Part shown: positions 13,701-26,235 of the stretch, piece by piece
Layout: each line of letters opens with the position of its first letter
Numbering within the stretch: position 1 is the first letter of the stretch
Assembly: GCF_004027225.2 (NCBI RefSeq)
Contig: NC_044283.2
Coordinates: 12,232,992-12,296,991, forward strand
Direction: 5' to 3'
Source of the DNA: Strigops habroptila
Taxonomy: Eukaryota; Chordata; Aves; Psittaciformes; Psittacidae
Length of the DNA: 64,000 nucleotides
Program-made: the position numbers and the translations under genes
The notes under the pieces: generated by a model
Databases searched by the model: none
The model's input: only the letters and a program-made list of their open reading frames with translations
Told to the model about the DNA's origin: nothing

Positions 13701-16700
13701 ATTTTCAAGAACTTCCTGGCAGGTAACTCCCCAGTGAGCTACAGGAAATTTGGGTAACAGGGAGTCTTCAAAAATCTGCCTAAAATCACATGTTTAGCAC
13801 AGCAAATGAGATGTAAAGTCATGAATGAAACTTCGGGAGGCCCCTCCATGGCTTGGAGCTGACCGCGTCTTTTCACACTCTCTTTTTCATACTGGATTCA
13901 GCTGAGCCAATTGGTCGTACTCTGATGCAAAGAACTGGCTGCAAATGGTGCAGAAATTTAAGGAAGGAGTTTAAAACTTGAACCTTGGTTCCATGTCTTC
14001 TCTAGTATTAACTTTCAGCAGCTTATGTCTGACCTATTGCCTTTGCTTCATGAATACCCTACATTTCCGTGCCCTCAGGCTGCTGTACTATCACTTCAGG
14101 ACCTCCTTCCCAAGACATGTTGTTTTTCACATTTTTAACCTCGTACATCATTTCTGTCACCTCAGGAGCAGGAAAATCCCCAAAGCGGTCTTAAAATCTC
14201 AGTTACCATGTTTTAAATTAATATTTACAATGCTAATAAAAAATTCATATTTACCATGGCAACCTGCATCACACATATGCTCCTGATGAGAGGGAGAGAA
14301 GCTATTAAAAATAAATAAAAATAAGCAGGCACAGAAATGAAACATACACATTTCTGGACACATATTTCCAATGGAATAAATGAATCAGCTCTATTAAAAC
14401 CCCAGATTTCCACATCAGTACAAGGAACATGAAATGTTCAGAGTGAAATATGAATCTTTAGTTTACAGAGAACTTGCTCAATTTGGGTCTGAACAGCCTA
14501 ATGGGGAGAAAATGAATAATCTTAAAATAGAAACTGGATGTCAAATCTTGTTTGGTCCAACTTCTGTTTCATCCTTATATTCCTTTCTGTGTAAACCTTA
14601 TATTTCTTTACTCCTTTCTGACACATTTATTTCACTAAAATAGAAGCTTTGGGAAAACTCCCATCAGCCTGTTTTCTTTTGTATCACTTGTTGGGGGTAT
14701 TTTATAACCAGAAAATGTTGTGATACAACAGCAGAAACTTCTTAATTAAAGAAAATCAGAGCCCCCTCCCTTGATTTCTGGATACTCTAGAAAACACCAA
14801 GCCTGAACATGTCCCGAGTACTAACCCCAATCTGTTTCTAAAGAAGGCTTCTGCCTAACCAGGAATATGGTGAAGCATTTCCAATGAAGTACGTTATACG
14901 TAACAGCATCCTTCCTCACAAATGACAAAAGCTTATCTCATCTACCTGAAAGATTCAAGTTACTGTGCTCTTCTACCTGTGCTGGCTATAATCACACAAG
15001 CAGTTGCAGAGGTAAACACAATCTAGGTGTATGCATGTATGCAGCTGAAGGGAAGAAACTCTGCTGGAGCGTAGTCTCTCCTGGCACAGCAATACAATCA
15101 GAGCAGGTCATTCTCATGCACAGCAGAAGTAACTCTGCTGATTTCACAAAAATTATAGCAAGAATAAATTTAGCCGTGCACAATAAAAGTGAGAACTTTA
15201 CTACAGCTGAACAATTGTCTGTACCCCATCTTCTCTGAGTAGACATAAAACATCAGAGGGCGAATAGTCAGTATTGCTTATAATTCTTTTTATTGTTATT
15301 TTTGATGCCAGTTGCTGTCAAAAACTAGAAATATTTTCATAGCAGTAAACCCCAATCACTCCTATACTGCCTGTTTTTTTTTTTTAACTAGGGAGGGAAA
15401 GATATTAAACCCTCATGAATTACCATTTTTAATATAGGATGTTTATATGCAATGATTTTTTCCCAAACATTAATAAATGATGGTAAAAGGCTTTCCCTCC
15501 TTGCAAAGCTTAGCATATATTAGGTACAATTTGGTTTTAATTGATTTCCAGAGGCATTTACACAACACAAAGTACAGTATAAGAAGAATATGTTACTTAA
15601 ATATTTTCACAGGCATCTTCTTTTCACTTCAGAAAAATAACAGAAGATCTTTCCCATCTGCTGCATGCTGCCTGCCACTCCTGTGTGGCAAACGCAGCAG
15701 CATCTCCTGTTAAATACAACGGGCTTTATTTGCAGTGTGGTCCAAGCACCAGGTAAGTATTTAGGGTTAAATCATATAAATCAACATTCCCTTTTTTTTA
15801 GCAAGTAGGAACAAATGCACCAACTTTGACCTGACTGGAAAGAGATTTCTAGAATGCCATTACTAACACTACATGCTTTCTGAACAAGGAAACAAATGTG
15901 TTCAGCTCAGCCTGGGATAGGCTCCTAAGACAGACACGGCAGTATCCTGACATGATGTTAACCTGACCATGACACACATTTCTGTGTGTACCATATATAC
16001 ACTTCATCTCTGGCATCTCTGTATGTTAGAGAGCCCAAGAAACATCCAGGATAAGCCACAAGCATTTGGCTCATCATAAATCTTTCTGAAGAAAGAAGAT
16101 CAGATAGATAGGGAAATAGCAAACCCAACCTTTGCTAAGGTTTATGAAGTCCTTCCTGAGGTTAAACTACTTTTTCACTTATGCCAAACATTCGATCTTC
16201 CTTCCTATTCAGAAGGAGGCTCTTAAAGAGCATCCTGGGCCTTCTTAGGCTAATGATTAGGTTTAAAAGCTGTCTCCTGAGGTTGTCTTAGAGTTAAAAG
16301 CACAATTATGCTGGTAAATAGCTAAGAAATCAACATGAGACAAAGGAATGCACTCAGATGACTAAACTCAAGGTTATGGTGACCCTCATGTTTCTGGCCA
16401 GTTCACAAAACAGAGAACAAATGCACAAGTCGAAATTCAGGATATCTCCTGAAATAGCTGAGTGAGCCACTTTCAAGAGTCATAAGAAATACTGAGTGAA
16501 GCAGATGAGAGCAGAGACAGAGAAAAGAGACGGAAGATCAGAAAGCTAAACAAAGGCCTCAGGGTGATTTTGGCAGGCAGACTGGAAAAGGCATAAATAA
16601 TTTTGCCAAGAGCCAAAGAGACACACAAACACAGGCATACCAGCCCCAGTGATGCAGAGCTGCTTACTGACTCAACATAGAGAGCAACTTGCTGGTCTTT

Positions 16701-17849
16701 AAATACCTTTGAGAGGCTCTTCTGACATGCACAGAGGAGGTTGCACAGGAGCTGCAATGGTACAGCTGATATATTAGGTGTAGATCTGTGGCTTACAGGA
16801 TTTTTGCAGACATATTTGCTAGACCTGATGTTTGAAGAGCGATTCAAGTGCCTAAAAATAGCTATCTAAAAACCTGCTAAATGAGACATCAGTATGGGGC
16901 TGGTAGAAACAAACCAAGACTTACTAAGGCTTGTGCACATCTGGCACAGCTGCTGGAGGGCAGGATATGTGGGGTGTCCACAATGGGACTGCACACGGTT
17001 AGCACCTCAATTGCTTGCTTTGTAACTTACATGTGGAAAAACCAGAGAACTCTGCTGCCAGCCCAAACTACAGGTACAAAAATGACACAGTGGCATCACT
17101 GGCTCAACAAAATGAAGCTTGATGCTAAACTTATCCCTTGACCCCTTTGTAGGTCAAAACACTGCTTGTTTTTAATAAAGTATTACTGTTTCCAGCCTAA
17201 TACTGCCTCCATCTCACACTACATCTCATCAGCTCCTCTGCTCCAAGTGATCATCCATTCCAGAAATACATGTAACAAATTTCACATAAAACCAGGAGTT
17301 CAAGTAAAGTAGGAGCACTTACAGGGCAAAGGGAGGAACGCTGGAAATGGCATTCCAGAAAGTCCCTCAACAGAGTGAGGTTTCACCACAGAGCACAGAC
17401 TTTTCTAGAAGAAAACAGAGACAGCTCTAGAGAAACAAGTTACTCTAAACCAGAGGTTTATATTTATCTAGGTTAGAGATTTATCTAAACTGGAATTTCA
17501 CCTAAATATACCATGAAAATCTATCACAAAATGATGAATATATAACCCTTGTAAGATGAAGACTACTACAAATTTTCTGGAACTGCAAGTAAAGAATATG
17601 TCTGAAGAGCAAAATATTTATGTGTATAAATAGAGACCAGATGCACATTTTCAGCCATTCCATTTGCAAATTTCCTTATAGCTTTCATAACATTTATTGA
17701 GAGTTTCAGATACTGGTACTTTTCTATGTCAACAGGATATATGTCATTAACATGAACCAAGGAAAATAAGAAGAGAAGATACAAATGCAGCCAAGTTGTA
17801 TCTATAGTAAGCATAGTGTTTATCCCACTGTAGGGTCAGTGGGATATCT
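10758..17849. other. Intergenic DNA
   Basis: No gene is supported. Frames are short and unrecognised. An inverted repeat with 13-bp arms lies at 11520-11621. The rest is AT-rich unique-looking sequence with short poly-T and poly-A runs (for example near 15375). Confidence 0.55.
11520..11621. repeat. Inverted repeat, 13-bp perfect arms
   Basis: CAGTGAGCACAAT at 11520-11532 is the exact reverse complement of ATTGTGCTCACTG at 11609-11621, with a 76-bp spacer containing a short GTT-rich run. This could be a remnant of a small DNA transposon, a transcribed stem-loop, or chance. No target-site duplication was established. Confidence 0.7.
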
Positions 17850-18052
17850 ATAGAATCATAGAATAGAACCATAGAATGGTTTGGGTTGGAAAGGACCTTA
17901 AGATCATCTAGTTCCAACCCCTCTGCCATGGGCAGGGACACCTTGCACTAAACCATGTGGTCCAAGGCTCTGTCCAACCTGGCCTTGAACACTGCCAGGG
18001 ATGGAGCATTCACAACTTCCTTGGGCAGCCCATGCCAGTGCCTCACCACATC
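17850..18052 (-). repeat. CR1 LINE 3' end
   Basis: The tail has a partly duplicated repeat (ATAGAATCATAGAATAGAACC then ATAGAATGG), followed by the GGTTTGGGTTGGAAAGGACC block and about 150 bp of typical CR1 3' sequence in reverse orientation, ending abruptly near CCTCACCACATC. It closely resembles the copies at 10.4, 38.3 and 63.6 kb. Confidence 0.9.
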
Positions 18053-18061
18053 TATTATTTT

Positions 18062-18235
18062 ACGTACTTGCTCTGGCTGGGATGGAGTTAATTTCCCCCC
18101 CTGCTGTGGGGGGACTGAAGGTGGATGGGGTCAACCCATCCCATTGTGCCAACAGAGGAAGATGGATGTATCCCGTCTCTCCCATTCAGTGGCTGCCTGA
18201 AAAGCTGAGACCGCCTGAAGTCACCACCTAACTTT
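18062..18235. repeat. Possible LTR-derived fragment (fossil)
   Basis: GGCTGGGATGGAGTTAATTT is a phrase I associate with avian ERV-type long terminal repeats. It sits directly after the truncated CR1 and is followed by a G-rich stretch. Only a short piece is present, with no coding part or paired end, so family and age cannot be fixed. Confidence 0.25.
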
Positions 18236-21200
18236 ATCAGCATTTTGCACACACTCAGGGATCTGCAGAGCCCTTACAAAGGCAGGGAATATCTGAAAAG
18301 TAAAAAGCTGGGTAAATTTACTTGCTGCCTCAGAATTGCCCCCAACTGGGAATTTATTCCTTGCAAACCATGAGCTGTAACAAGGAAATTGCCATTAATG
18401 CATAAATATTTCCTGTGCTTTGCTCTTGCTTGACCTTGTTTGTAGCTGTGCTTGCCAAGTGCAGACACAAACTACATAGTTGAGCTGGAGTTTACTGAAA
18501 AGCTGGCTCTGAAACAGTTATTTGCAATGTGGAGAGAACGGTAAGAACAGATCCTCTGAGTCTGTCATGCTGCCTTCTGGCAGAAGAGCACAGAATTTAC
18601 TTTACAGCTCTCAGAGTTATCTGTGAAGCCTCAACTTCTTGTTTGTACATCTTTTATTCACTTGGTGTCGTACCAAGGTGTTAACAGTTGTTCTTGAAAA
18701 ACAACAACCAGCAGCCCAAACCAGCTCCTTCTGTCCTAAGAAACAGAAAAGCTGCCACATCCATGTGTAGACAGTCACTAATTGTCTCAGAGCAGTATAG
18801 AGCTGTATGAGACACAGGCAGCCTCCGGTACTGGTTGCCTTCCAGCAGCACAGCCAGCTCGGAGCTATTTAGCATGACAATGTACCGTGACAGGCAGGTA
18901 CACAGAGCACACAGAGAATTCTTTGGCACTTCCAGGTTACTGTCAGCACTCAGCTGCTACAAAGTTAGCCTGCTGGATCTGTCCTACAGAGCAAACGCCA
19001 CTGTGGTAACAGTACAGATACACTGCTTAGTTTATGTGCCCAATGTAGAATTAGGAAGATCAACACATTAGCAGTTTGCAACCACAAAAATATTACATTT
19101 TTCCTATGTATTTATTGCATTTTACTTAAAATAACCCCAAAATAAATATATTCCCCATTTCCCTCAGCTTCCTCAAACTTGCACGTCTCATTCCAAGGCG
19201 GGAGTGGATTTTTACAGCTATAACATGACAGTAATTTTATTCATTAAGACGTTGCCAGCCAAGGCACTTGGGGACTCATAGAAAAGTAAGAAACACATAT
19301 TTTAAAAGACACAATAGAAAAATAATTTTAAAAATAGACTTAGAGTACTAATTAAGCAAGCAGGCAAATAAACAACCACAGCACTGGTCATAAAAAAGCT
19401 GTAAGCTCTTTGAAATGGAAGAGTCTGCTTTGTTCAGTTGTAAAGATGAATTGAAGAGCAGCCACAGCGGGGCTGGGACCCTCCACCTTAATGCTTTACC
19501 GCAGCAAAAGCAGAATTATTAATCAACACTAATATCCTAAGGCAGAGCAAGGGGTACCACTCACACCATCTCTAGAAATGAACACAGTGCTGTTGAAGCC
19601 ATGTTTAATATCGCAAAGGTGAAGGTGTTCTTGGTCACAAATCATGATGAGAACTTAAGCAAGGATATAGCTTCACAAAACCTGAGAAAGAGTGAGGAAG
19701 CAGAGATGGGAGCAGTGTGCCAAAGAGGTGCTTTCACTCTAAACAGAGCAGACATGGTGATGGAAAGTGCAGAGCAGAAGATGAAAGAGGAAGAAGGAGA
19801 AAGGACAGCATAAGCCTGGGCAAAATCCAAGGACCATTAATGGCTTGTGAAGACAATGAGAAGCAGCTTGACCAGTCAGATCAGAGAGCAGTGTAAGAGC
19901 CCAGGAGCTGGTGATGGAGTCAGAGGGAATGACTATATGGTTTCAGCCACAGCAGCAGAATTCCTATTTAACATGTATCACAGAAGTGCAGAATCCCTTC
20001 CTGGTATTTTATGTCATAAGCATCTAGCACAAGAGCATTCATAGTGCTGAACCTGTAATTTTCAACCAGTTTCTGATTGATTAATAACACATTAACCTGA
20101 TCTAATGCATAAATCTGAGGTGACCTTTAAAACAGTAGGGAAAGTACTTTGGGCGACAACTCTTAGAAAACTTGAAGCAGCCACGCTGTTGCTTTCTGAA
20201 CAAGGTGCAAGTACAGTGGATGTAAAACAAGGGCTTTCATTCGGTTCTGCCTGTACCTGCTTGGCACGTGTTTTACATTCAAATAAACTCCCAAAACTGG
20301 AGTTATACCATAGACATCAGTAACTGAACCCAACAGATTTTGAGGAAAATCTGTTAAAACCACACATCCCCCTTAACTTCACCAGCTCCTATAACAGGGT
20401 TGACGTTGTGCCTTCACAGATGCTTGTGGAAAGGGAACAAAGTGTGAAGCACTCATTTTAGGGGCAGGTCTAAGTCCTGGTTCAGAGACTGTGACCTCCA
20501 CACAAAGCACCAGCAATGTGTTAGGTAGATTTTGTTTATGTAGCAATCAGATTTTCAGAAGCTTTTCTGCCCTCCCACTCCAGCTACTTTTAGCTGAACT
20601 CTTTGTCCCCTTCTAACCAGACTCACCTAGCCAGCTTAGGATTGAATGGAGCACAGCACTGGTCTCACAGGAGTGTTCACCCACTCATCAATTACAAAGA
20701 GCAACACAATGGCAAGTTCTTGCAGATTTCTAGAGTTGAATAAAAGCATCAGATAACCTTTTTAAATCTTGCTGTATGCTTTTTCCATTCTTCGCTTTTC
20801 AATACCCTTGTACAGCGTCAGCAGAACAAGCAGCCCTGCTCTGTCAGCCAGCTGGGTGCCCAAAGAGCAGCCTACCTATGAGACTGAACTGTGAATCAGA
20901 GCACTAAACCATCACGCCTAAAAAGAGCTCTCTGCGCTGCCCGACCAACCACACAGTTCAACATCCTGTCAGTCATCAGGAAAAGTATGTAAAAAGCAAG
21001 GGAGAAACATTTGCACAAGTCACACTTGAGCAGTAAATAGCCAGGCCTCAGGCTCTCACAGCACTACTGGCAGCCTGTTTGCCCAGCACCTGGCTTGGCA
21101 GTCCCTCAGCAAACAACATTCCCTCTGACTAGTACAAATCACTGGTACACAAGGGCAGCAGAAGTGGGCCCACAGCAACTAATTCATCAAATCTTAAAGA

Positions 21201-24200
21201 AAAATTAAGAAAGAAAGAAAAATGTAGATCCCAATGTCAAAATAGCATTCCAATAATAGCACTTCCATTGTTAGCCCGCGTACAGGAACAGGTACCAACA
21301 ACTGCTGTCTGCTTGGCAAACGTGAACGTGACAGAAGAGAGCTGACCTACCCTTCTATCAATTTGTTCTGGTTAAGTTGAAAGGCAACAATTTCTTTTTA
21401 TGAAAAACATTAAGAAAATCCATGACACCACACAAAGAGAATCACAATTGATATGAAAACTCTTCTCTCGAAGCTCAATGGATTTGTCTCAAGGTGGAAA
21501 GCCACATCAGCATGATAGAAGATTGTTTCTGTGCATTTGAACAGCTTTGTTCTGAGTGGTAACTAGGCTAAAGTAAGATAGACAACACTTGATTGACAGG
21601 TTTTCCATTTTTATATCTCCAGGAATGTTACAAGACATGCACGAGTGCCCCTGATAACATAAGGGCTGAGAGAACAAACCATCATAGATAGCCGGATTTG
21701 TAAATCCTTGGGATACCAGATGACTTATGCAGGAATATTACAATAAATTGCCTCTGAAATTGTGGCATGCTGCTTTGGGGAAGGATCTCTTCAGTGTCCT
21801 CCCAGGAACAGAACTTTTGTTGTTCTAAATTGCTATAATTAGCTCTCTTCAGAGCCCTGTGGCTATAGCTATTCCATTTCCAACGCAGTAACACTCTCCA
21901 GGCAACAAGATGGTTACAAAATGTACCTTTCAAACCAGTTAGCAAAAAGCTACGGGAACTCAAAAGAGGACTCTTTATAATCAGAGCAGGATGTATGATT
22001 CAGTATTTTCAGCCTAAGGAGAAAGTAGGCAGAAAGTAGGTATTACACATTCCCTCTGGGGAGAGAGATCTTACAATGTTTGCATTAAAACCTGTAAATT
22101 CTGAACATACAGATTAACCGTTTTAGTGCTGCCTCTAATGAAAAGAAAGCCAGGTTATCTCCGCCCCTACACCCCGACCTGCATTCCAGGATTTAAAGTT
22201 TCTGGAATCAAGTAATGATTTCATCTTTATTGTCCTATGTAGGAAATGGAGCCAGGGTGGAGCTGATCCTCAGTCTTAATAATCCTTATGGACGAGAATT
22301 TTTTACCACTTTATACACCAGGATCAGTCCGTTAGTTTTACACCAGACATCTCCCCACAACAGGCTATGGCTCAGTGGTCCTGTCTGCAACCTTTTCTAA
22401 AGGGCATGGGTATGAATAACAGGTTTGTCTTCACTGCCGTATGGTTCAGTAACAGCCTTACAGCTAAATTAACATTATTTTTAATTTGAGGTAGGTATTT
22501 CCTGGTAAGTGCCCTGAAAGGTCACTGCTGGAATATATACAGGGATTTTTGGTAATTTTTTTTCTACTTGCTCCCACCACAGCTCAATGTTTGGCTCAGA
22601 TCAGGATGACATATAACCTATCTGTTCAGCAAAGATACAATGCCCTTTCACTTGTACCCTCAAAACATTAATAACACAGTTCATATTTGAAACACGAATG
22701 TAATGGCATTCTGTTTGCTGGTTGAATAGCAATAGGCTATATCTTAGCATTAGGAGACAGAAGTAGGTTGGGTTGGGGTTTTTTTGAGAAACAGAAATGC
22801 CTTAATTTTTCATTGAACTTTTCAAGCACAAATCTTGCATTTATGGCATTTTTCATCTCGAAGGATTATAAGTCTCTTCACTACAAGTGCAATATTAATA
22901 ATAAAAAAGAGACATAATTCAGCTGACATTTTGAGTTTTCAAAGTATCACAGAAATTCCCCCGTGCTCTCTAAACAACTTTCTTGTAAGGTACTGAAAAA
23001 TTACTGCCTTTAATTTGTAGTTGTAGAGATGTGGAAATGAGGTTAAGTAACTGCACAAGACCACAAAGTGAACCACTAGAGAAACCAAGGGATTATATCC
23101 AGACTACTTGATTCTATCACTAGATTCTATCCACAGAAATCAGAGGTCAAAGTCACTTTTAACCACATCAAGTTGAAAAGTAGCAGCTGGTTAATGTTAT
23201 GGAATTCAGGACAAGCATTACTTATCATCACATCATATTCAAACCCGGTATTTAAGTGAAGAGCAAAAGACCACCTGATACGGAAAGGACTGCTCGGGAA
23301 CAAAACTGTGCTTGTTACTGAACATCTGTGATTGCCACCCAGGTGCTGAATACTCAGTAAAAACCCCAACACGTTAGGTTGGGTTTACAATTAAAACAGA
23401 ACAGACAGCAATAGTGTAAGAATAAAGCATTAAAATTTGGGGGGTTTTGGTCAAAGTGGGACAGTACTCACAGCCAACATCAGTCAGGATGCAACCAAGC
23501 TCCACGTAAGCTTCCATGCTCTTCTTTCGTGCTGTACATGCTGTTTAGTCTTGACCCATCAGGAGCTGTGCTAGCTGCAGGGTTTTCTTGACAGCTGTTT
23601 GAGTTAAGAAAATCACAACAAAACTCATTTTTACTGTGGAGCATCTTGAAAACTTTCTTGCAAAAGGCCTGTGATCTACCATTTGGGGTAACTGGTCCTA
23701 ATAAAGAAGGAACTTGTTTCAGAAATCTTGAACTGACTATATTTTAGTCAGTTATTAACTAGCCATGCTGGCAATGGGCTTTTCTCAACCTTTTGTTATC
23801 GATTCTGTGATTTTGTGATCAATCATTAATCAAGCACAACTTCCAAAGATGATAGGCAGAAGAGAATGAAGAAAGGCTGAAATAGGAAGCTAGATGCTAA
23901 GGGTGTCGAGGAGAAATGACAGCCAAGAATGATGAGACAGGCAGACTGCTTGTCTCGGCTTTGTGAGAAACCAATAATCTTTCCAGGAAACATTTTGAAA
24001 ACATCAGACCTGAAGATCCACTTACCTTTCCTGTCTCGTTTCTTCATGGCTTTCTGTGGGTATCACCCTTTATGGCTATTCCTATTTCTCTCCTTGCTCT
24101 TTCTGATTCTTCCTCAGCATTATCAGTGTCTTTAACAGATTTCCTCAACTACTTCTTTCACTGTTTCTGAGGATGAAGCTTGGAATTTGTGGCTTATGTA

Positions 24201-25300
24201 CTTTCCAGAAGGCAGATACTGACAGCGCTACCTCCACTGCACGTATGAACACCACATGGTGTCACTCTTTTTCTTTGCTGTGTTGTGTATGTGCAAGCCA
24301 TTGGATTGTACCAGTGTCACATCACAAAACAGTGACAACCAAAATATAAAAACCACAGACTGCAAAACCATTTGGTTCTTATCTTAGAGCTGTTGCCTGT
24401 TGTCACCCAAGAGTATTTATCGGTATGCTTCTAGCTCTTCCAAATCTTCTCACAGGAGGAGAAATCCACATCCATGTAACTGTAAGAGGCAGTGAGACTC
24501 CTTGGGATCTAACAGCTGTCATGGTATAAGGCCACTGGCTTCATTATACCATTTATCCTGCATTCTGCAGAGCCATGAGGCAACACATCATACACAGACA
24601 AGCAACCTGCCAAATAAAAGCCATGCTGAAAACTTAATGCACTCTGCCAGAGTTTGATGGAACTTCGCACTAAGTCTCAACTTCTGCAGGATTCTCATGC
24701 AGCAAGCTAGGAATGTCTTCTGCAGCTTCATTTTTAGTAATACTTTAATTATACACTTGAATATAACATTTATTGAATTTGTGTTGTGGAATCTGCATCT
24801 TCTCTGTCAGTTTACATTAGGGAAGCGCATGCAAAAATCAGGTTAACAGCTGGTGTTTAGGCATCTGTGAATAATCCAAGACTCATTTTAGGACTGTACG
24901 GTAAATGTGTGACCCTGATATTGGTTTTTTTCCCCCCATTTTAACAGCCTAACACCTAACTTGACACTGCCAAAGGTAAGGAGTCATCCAAGTACCACTG
25001 AGCAGGGCTTCCACAGCCTCCAGTTACCATTGCACAAACAGGCTGCACAAGCAGGTGGCCAAATTTGGGAACAGTGGATTAACAACATTATCCCTTGTAA
25101 TTAAAGCTCAAGATTTGAGATGATGATTATCCAGCAAGCGTGTAGATAGCATCTGTATAGTGAGCCTGCATACACACACCATGAAAACCTCTCTGTGGGA
25201 GTTTGCACACCGACCACCGACAGACGCTACAAGGCATTACTGATAAACAGTTCGGCAGTTAAAAACAAAGAAAATGAGCTGCCATCTTCAAACTTTTCCA
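18236..25300. other. Intergenic DNA upstream of GRPEL1
   Basis: No gene is supported. A MIR-like SINE lies near 23020-23110, a possible CR1 tail (GATTCTGTGATTTTGTGAT) near 23801, and a G/T-rich run near 22765. A 70-codon charged frame at 19601-19813 starts with ATG but matches nothing I know. The density of unique sequence leaves room for enhancers of GRPEL1 or SORCS2, but none can be pointed to. Confidence 0.5.
23020..23110 (+). repeat. MIR SINE remnant
   Basis: The run GAGATGTGGAAATGAGGTTA, then AGTAACTGCACAAGACCACA and a following GGGATTATATCCAG, parallels the MIR consensus (GAGATGGGGAAATGAGG, AAGTGACTTGCCCAAGGTCACA, GGATTCGAACCCAG) in order and spacing. MIRs predate amniote divergence, so this is a very old insertion. 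Confidence 0.65.
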
Positions 25301-25319
25301 GTCACAACCCGCACAGGAC

Positions 25320-26235
25320 ACACTGGAGCGCCTGCAGCCACCACGCTGCCTCAGCTCGCCTAGACCAGGTCTGACAGGAAAACACGGACGCCTCACGGCG
25401 GCCAGTGTCCCGCTGCCTCCCGCGGGCTCCCGTTCCCGACGGGAGGCTGTAACTGCCCGAGGAGGGGCGGCAGTACCCGGCGAGACCCGGCGGAACCCCC
25501 GCCCGCCACCGCCCTCACACGGGGACGGGCCCTCACGCACAAGCCCCGCCCCGCGCGTCCCCTTCCGCCCCGAGGGGGCCGCGGGGAGCGCTCCTCTCCG
25601 CCGCGCTCCGGAAGCGCTGCAGGCTCCACCCCCCCACCCCGCCTGTTTGGTCCGAGCCGTGCACCCGCCGTGTGGATTGGCTGTCGTTCTCGTCGCTCTT
25701 AGGCTGCCCGCTCGCTGATTGGCTCCGGCAGCGCGGAGGCCCGGCGGGGCGGGCCGCGGCGGTCGGTGGGCAGGAAGGTGCTATGGCGGCGGTGGCACAG
25801 TGCGTGCGGGGCGCGCTGCGCCCGCGGTACCCGCTGCTGAGCTTCGCGCTGAGGTGAGGGTCGCGCCGCGCTGTGCCGCCTGGCCCGGGTCGGGTGCGGG
25901 GGACAGATCGGGTCCGGGTCTGCACTCACCGCCTTACCACCGCCGGCCCAGGCCGAGAGCGGGGCCCAGCCCCGCCGCGCTGGGCTGCTTCACCCTCCGG
26001 CGCTGCGCTGGGGAGCCCCTTGGGACAGCCGGTGCCGGCCCCCATCTCCCTTAGCTTCCGCCGCGAGAGCGTCCCGACCGAGCGTTGCGGGGCCCGAGTG
26101 GCCCGGCCTGAAGGCCTCCGGGCCTGAAGTGCTGGTGCGGCGTGCGGGGCGCCGGGCCTGCTGGATTGCGGCACGGAGCCACCCGCCTCGCCCGCCAACC
26201 GGTTCGCTCGTCTGCTTCAGCCTGAGAGACGTTAG
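25320..26235 (+). promoter_or_regulatory. GRPEL1 CpG-island promoter
   Basis: A sharp rise in G+C and CpG surrounds the first exon. Upstream of the start codon lie two inverted CCAAT boxes (ATTGG at 25676-25680 and 25718-25722), an ETS-type CCGGAAG at 25608-25614, and no TATA box. That is the normal layout of a broadly expressed nuclear gene for a mitochondrial protein; ETS (NRF-2/GABP) sites are common in this class. The exact transcription start is not visible but should fall between the CCAAT boxes and 25783. Confidence 0.75.
25783..25853 (+). CDS. GRPEL1: GRPEL1 exon 1 (coding part)
   Basis: Encodes the first 23 residues and two bases of an arginine codon, and ends at AG|GTGAGG. It is almost entirely targeting peptide. 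Without splicing the frame stops at once (TGA inside the donor). Confidence 0.95.

Noticed and set aside
19601-19813. 70-codon charged frame starting with ATG
   Set aside because: No known family, no promoter, no neighbouring exon; such frames occur by chance in A-rich DNA.
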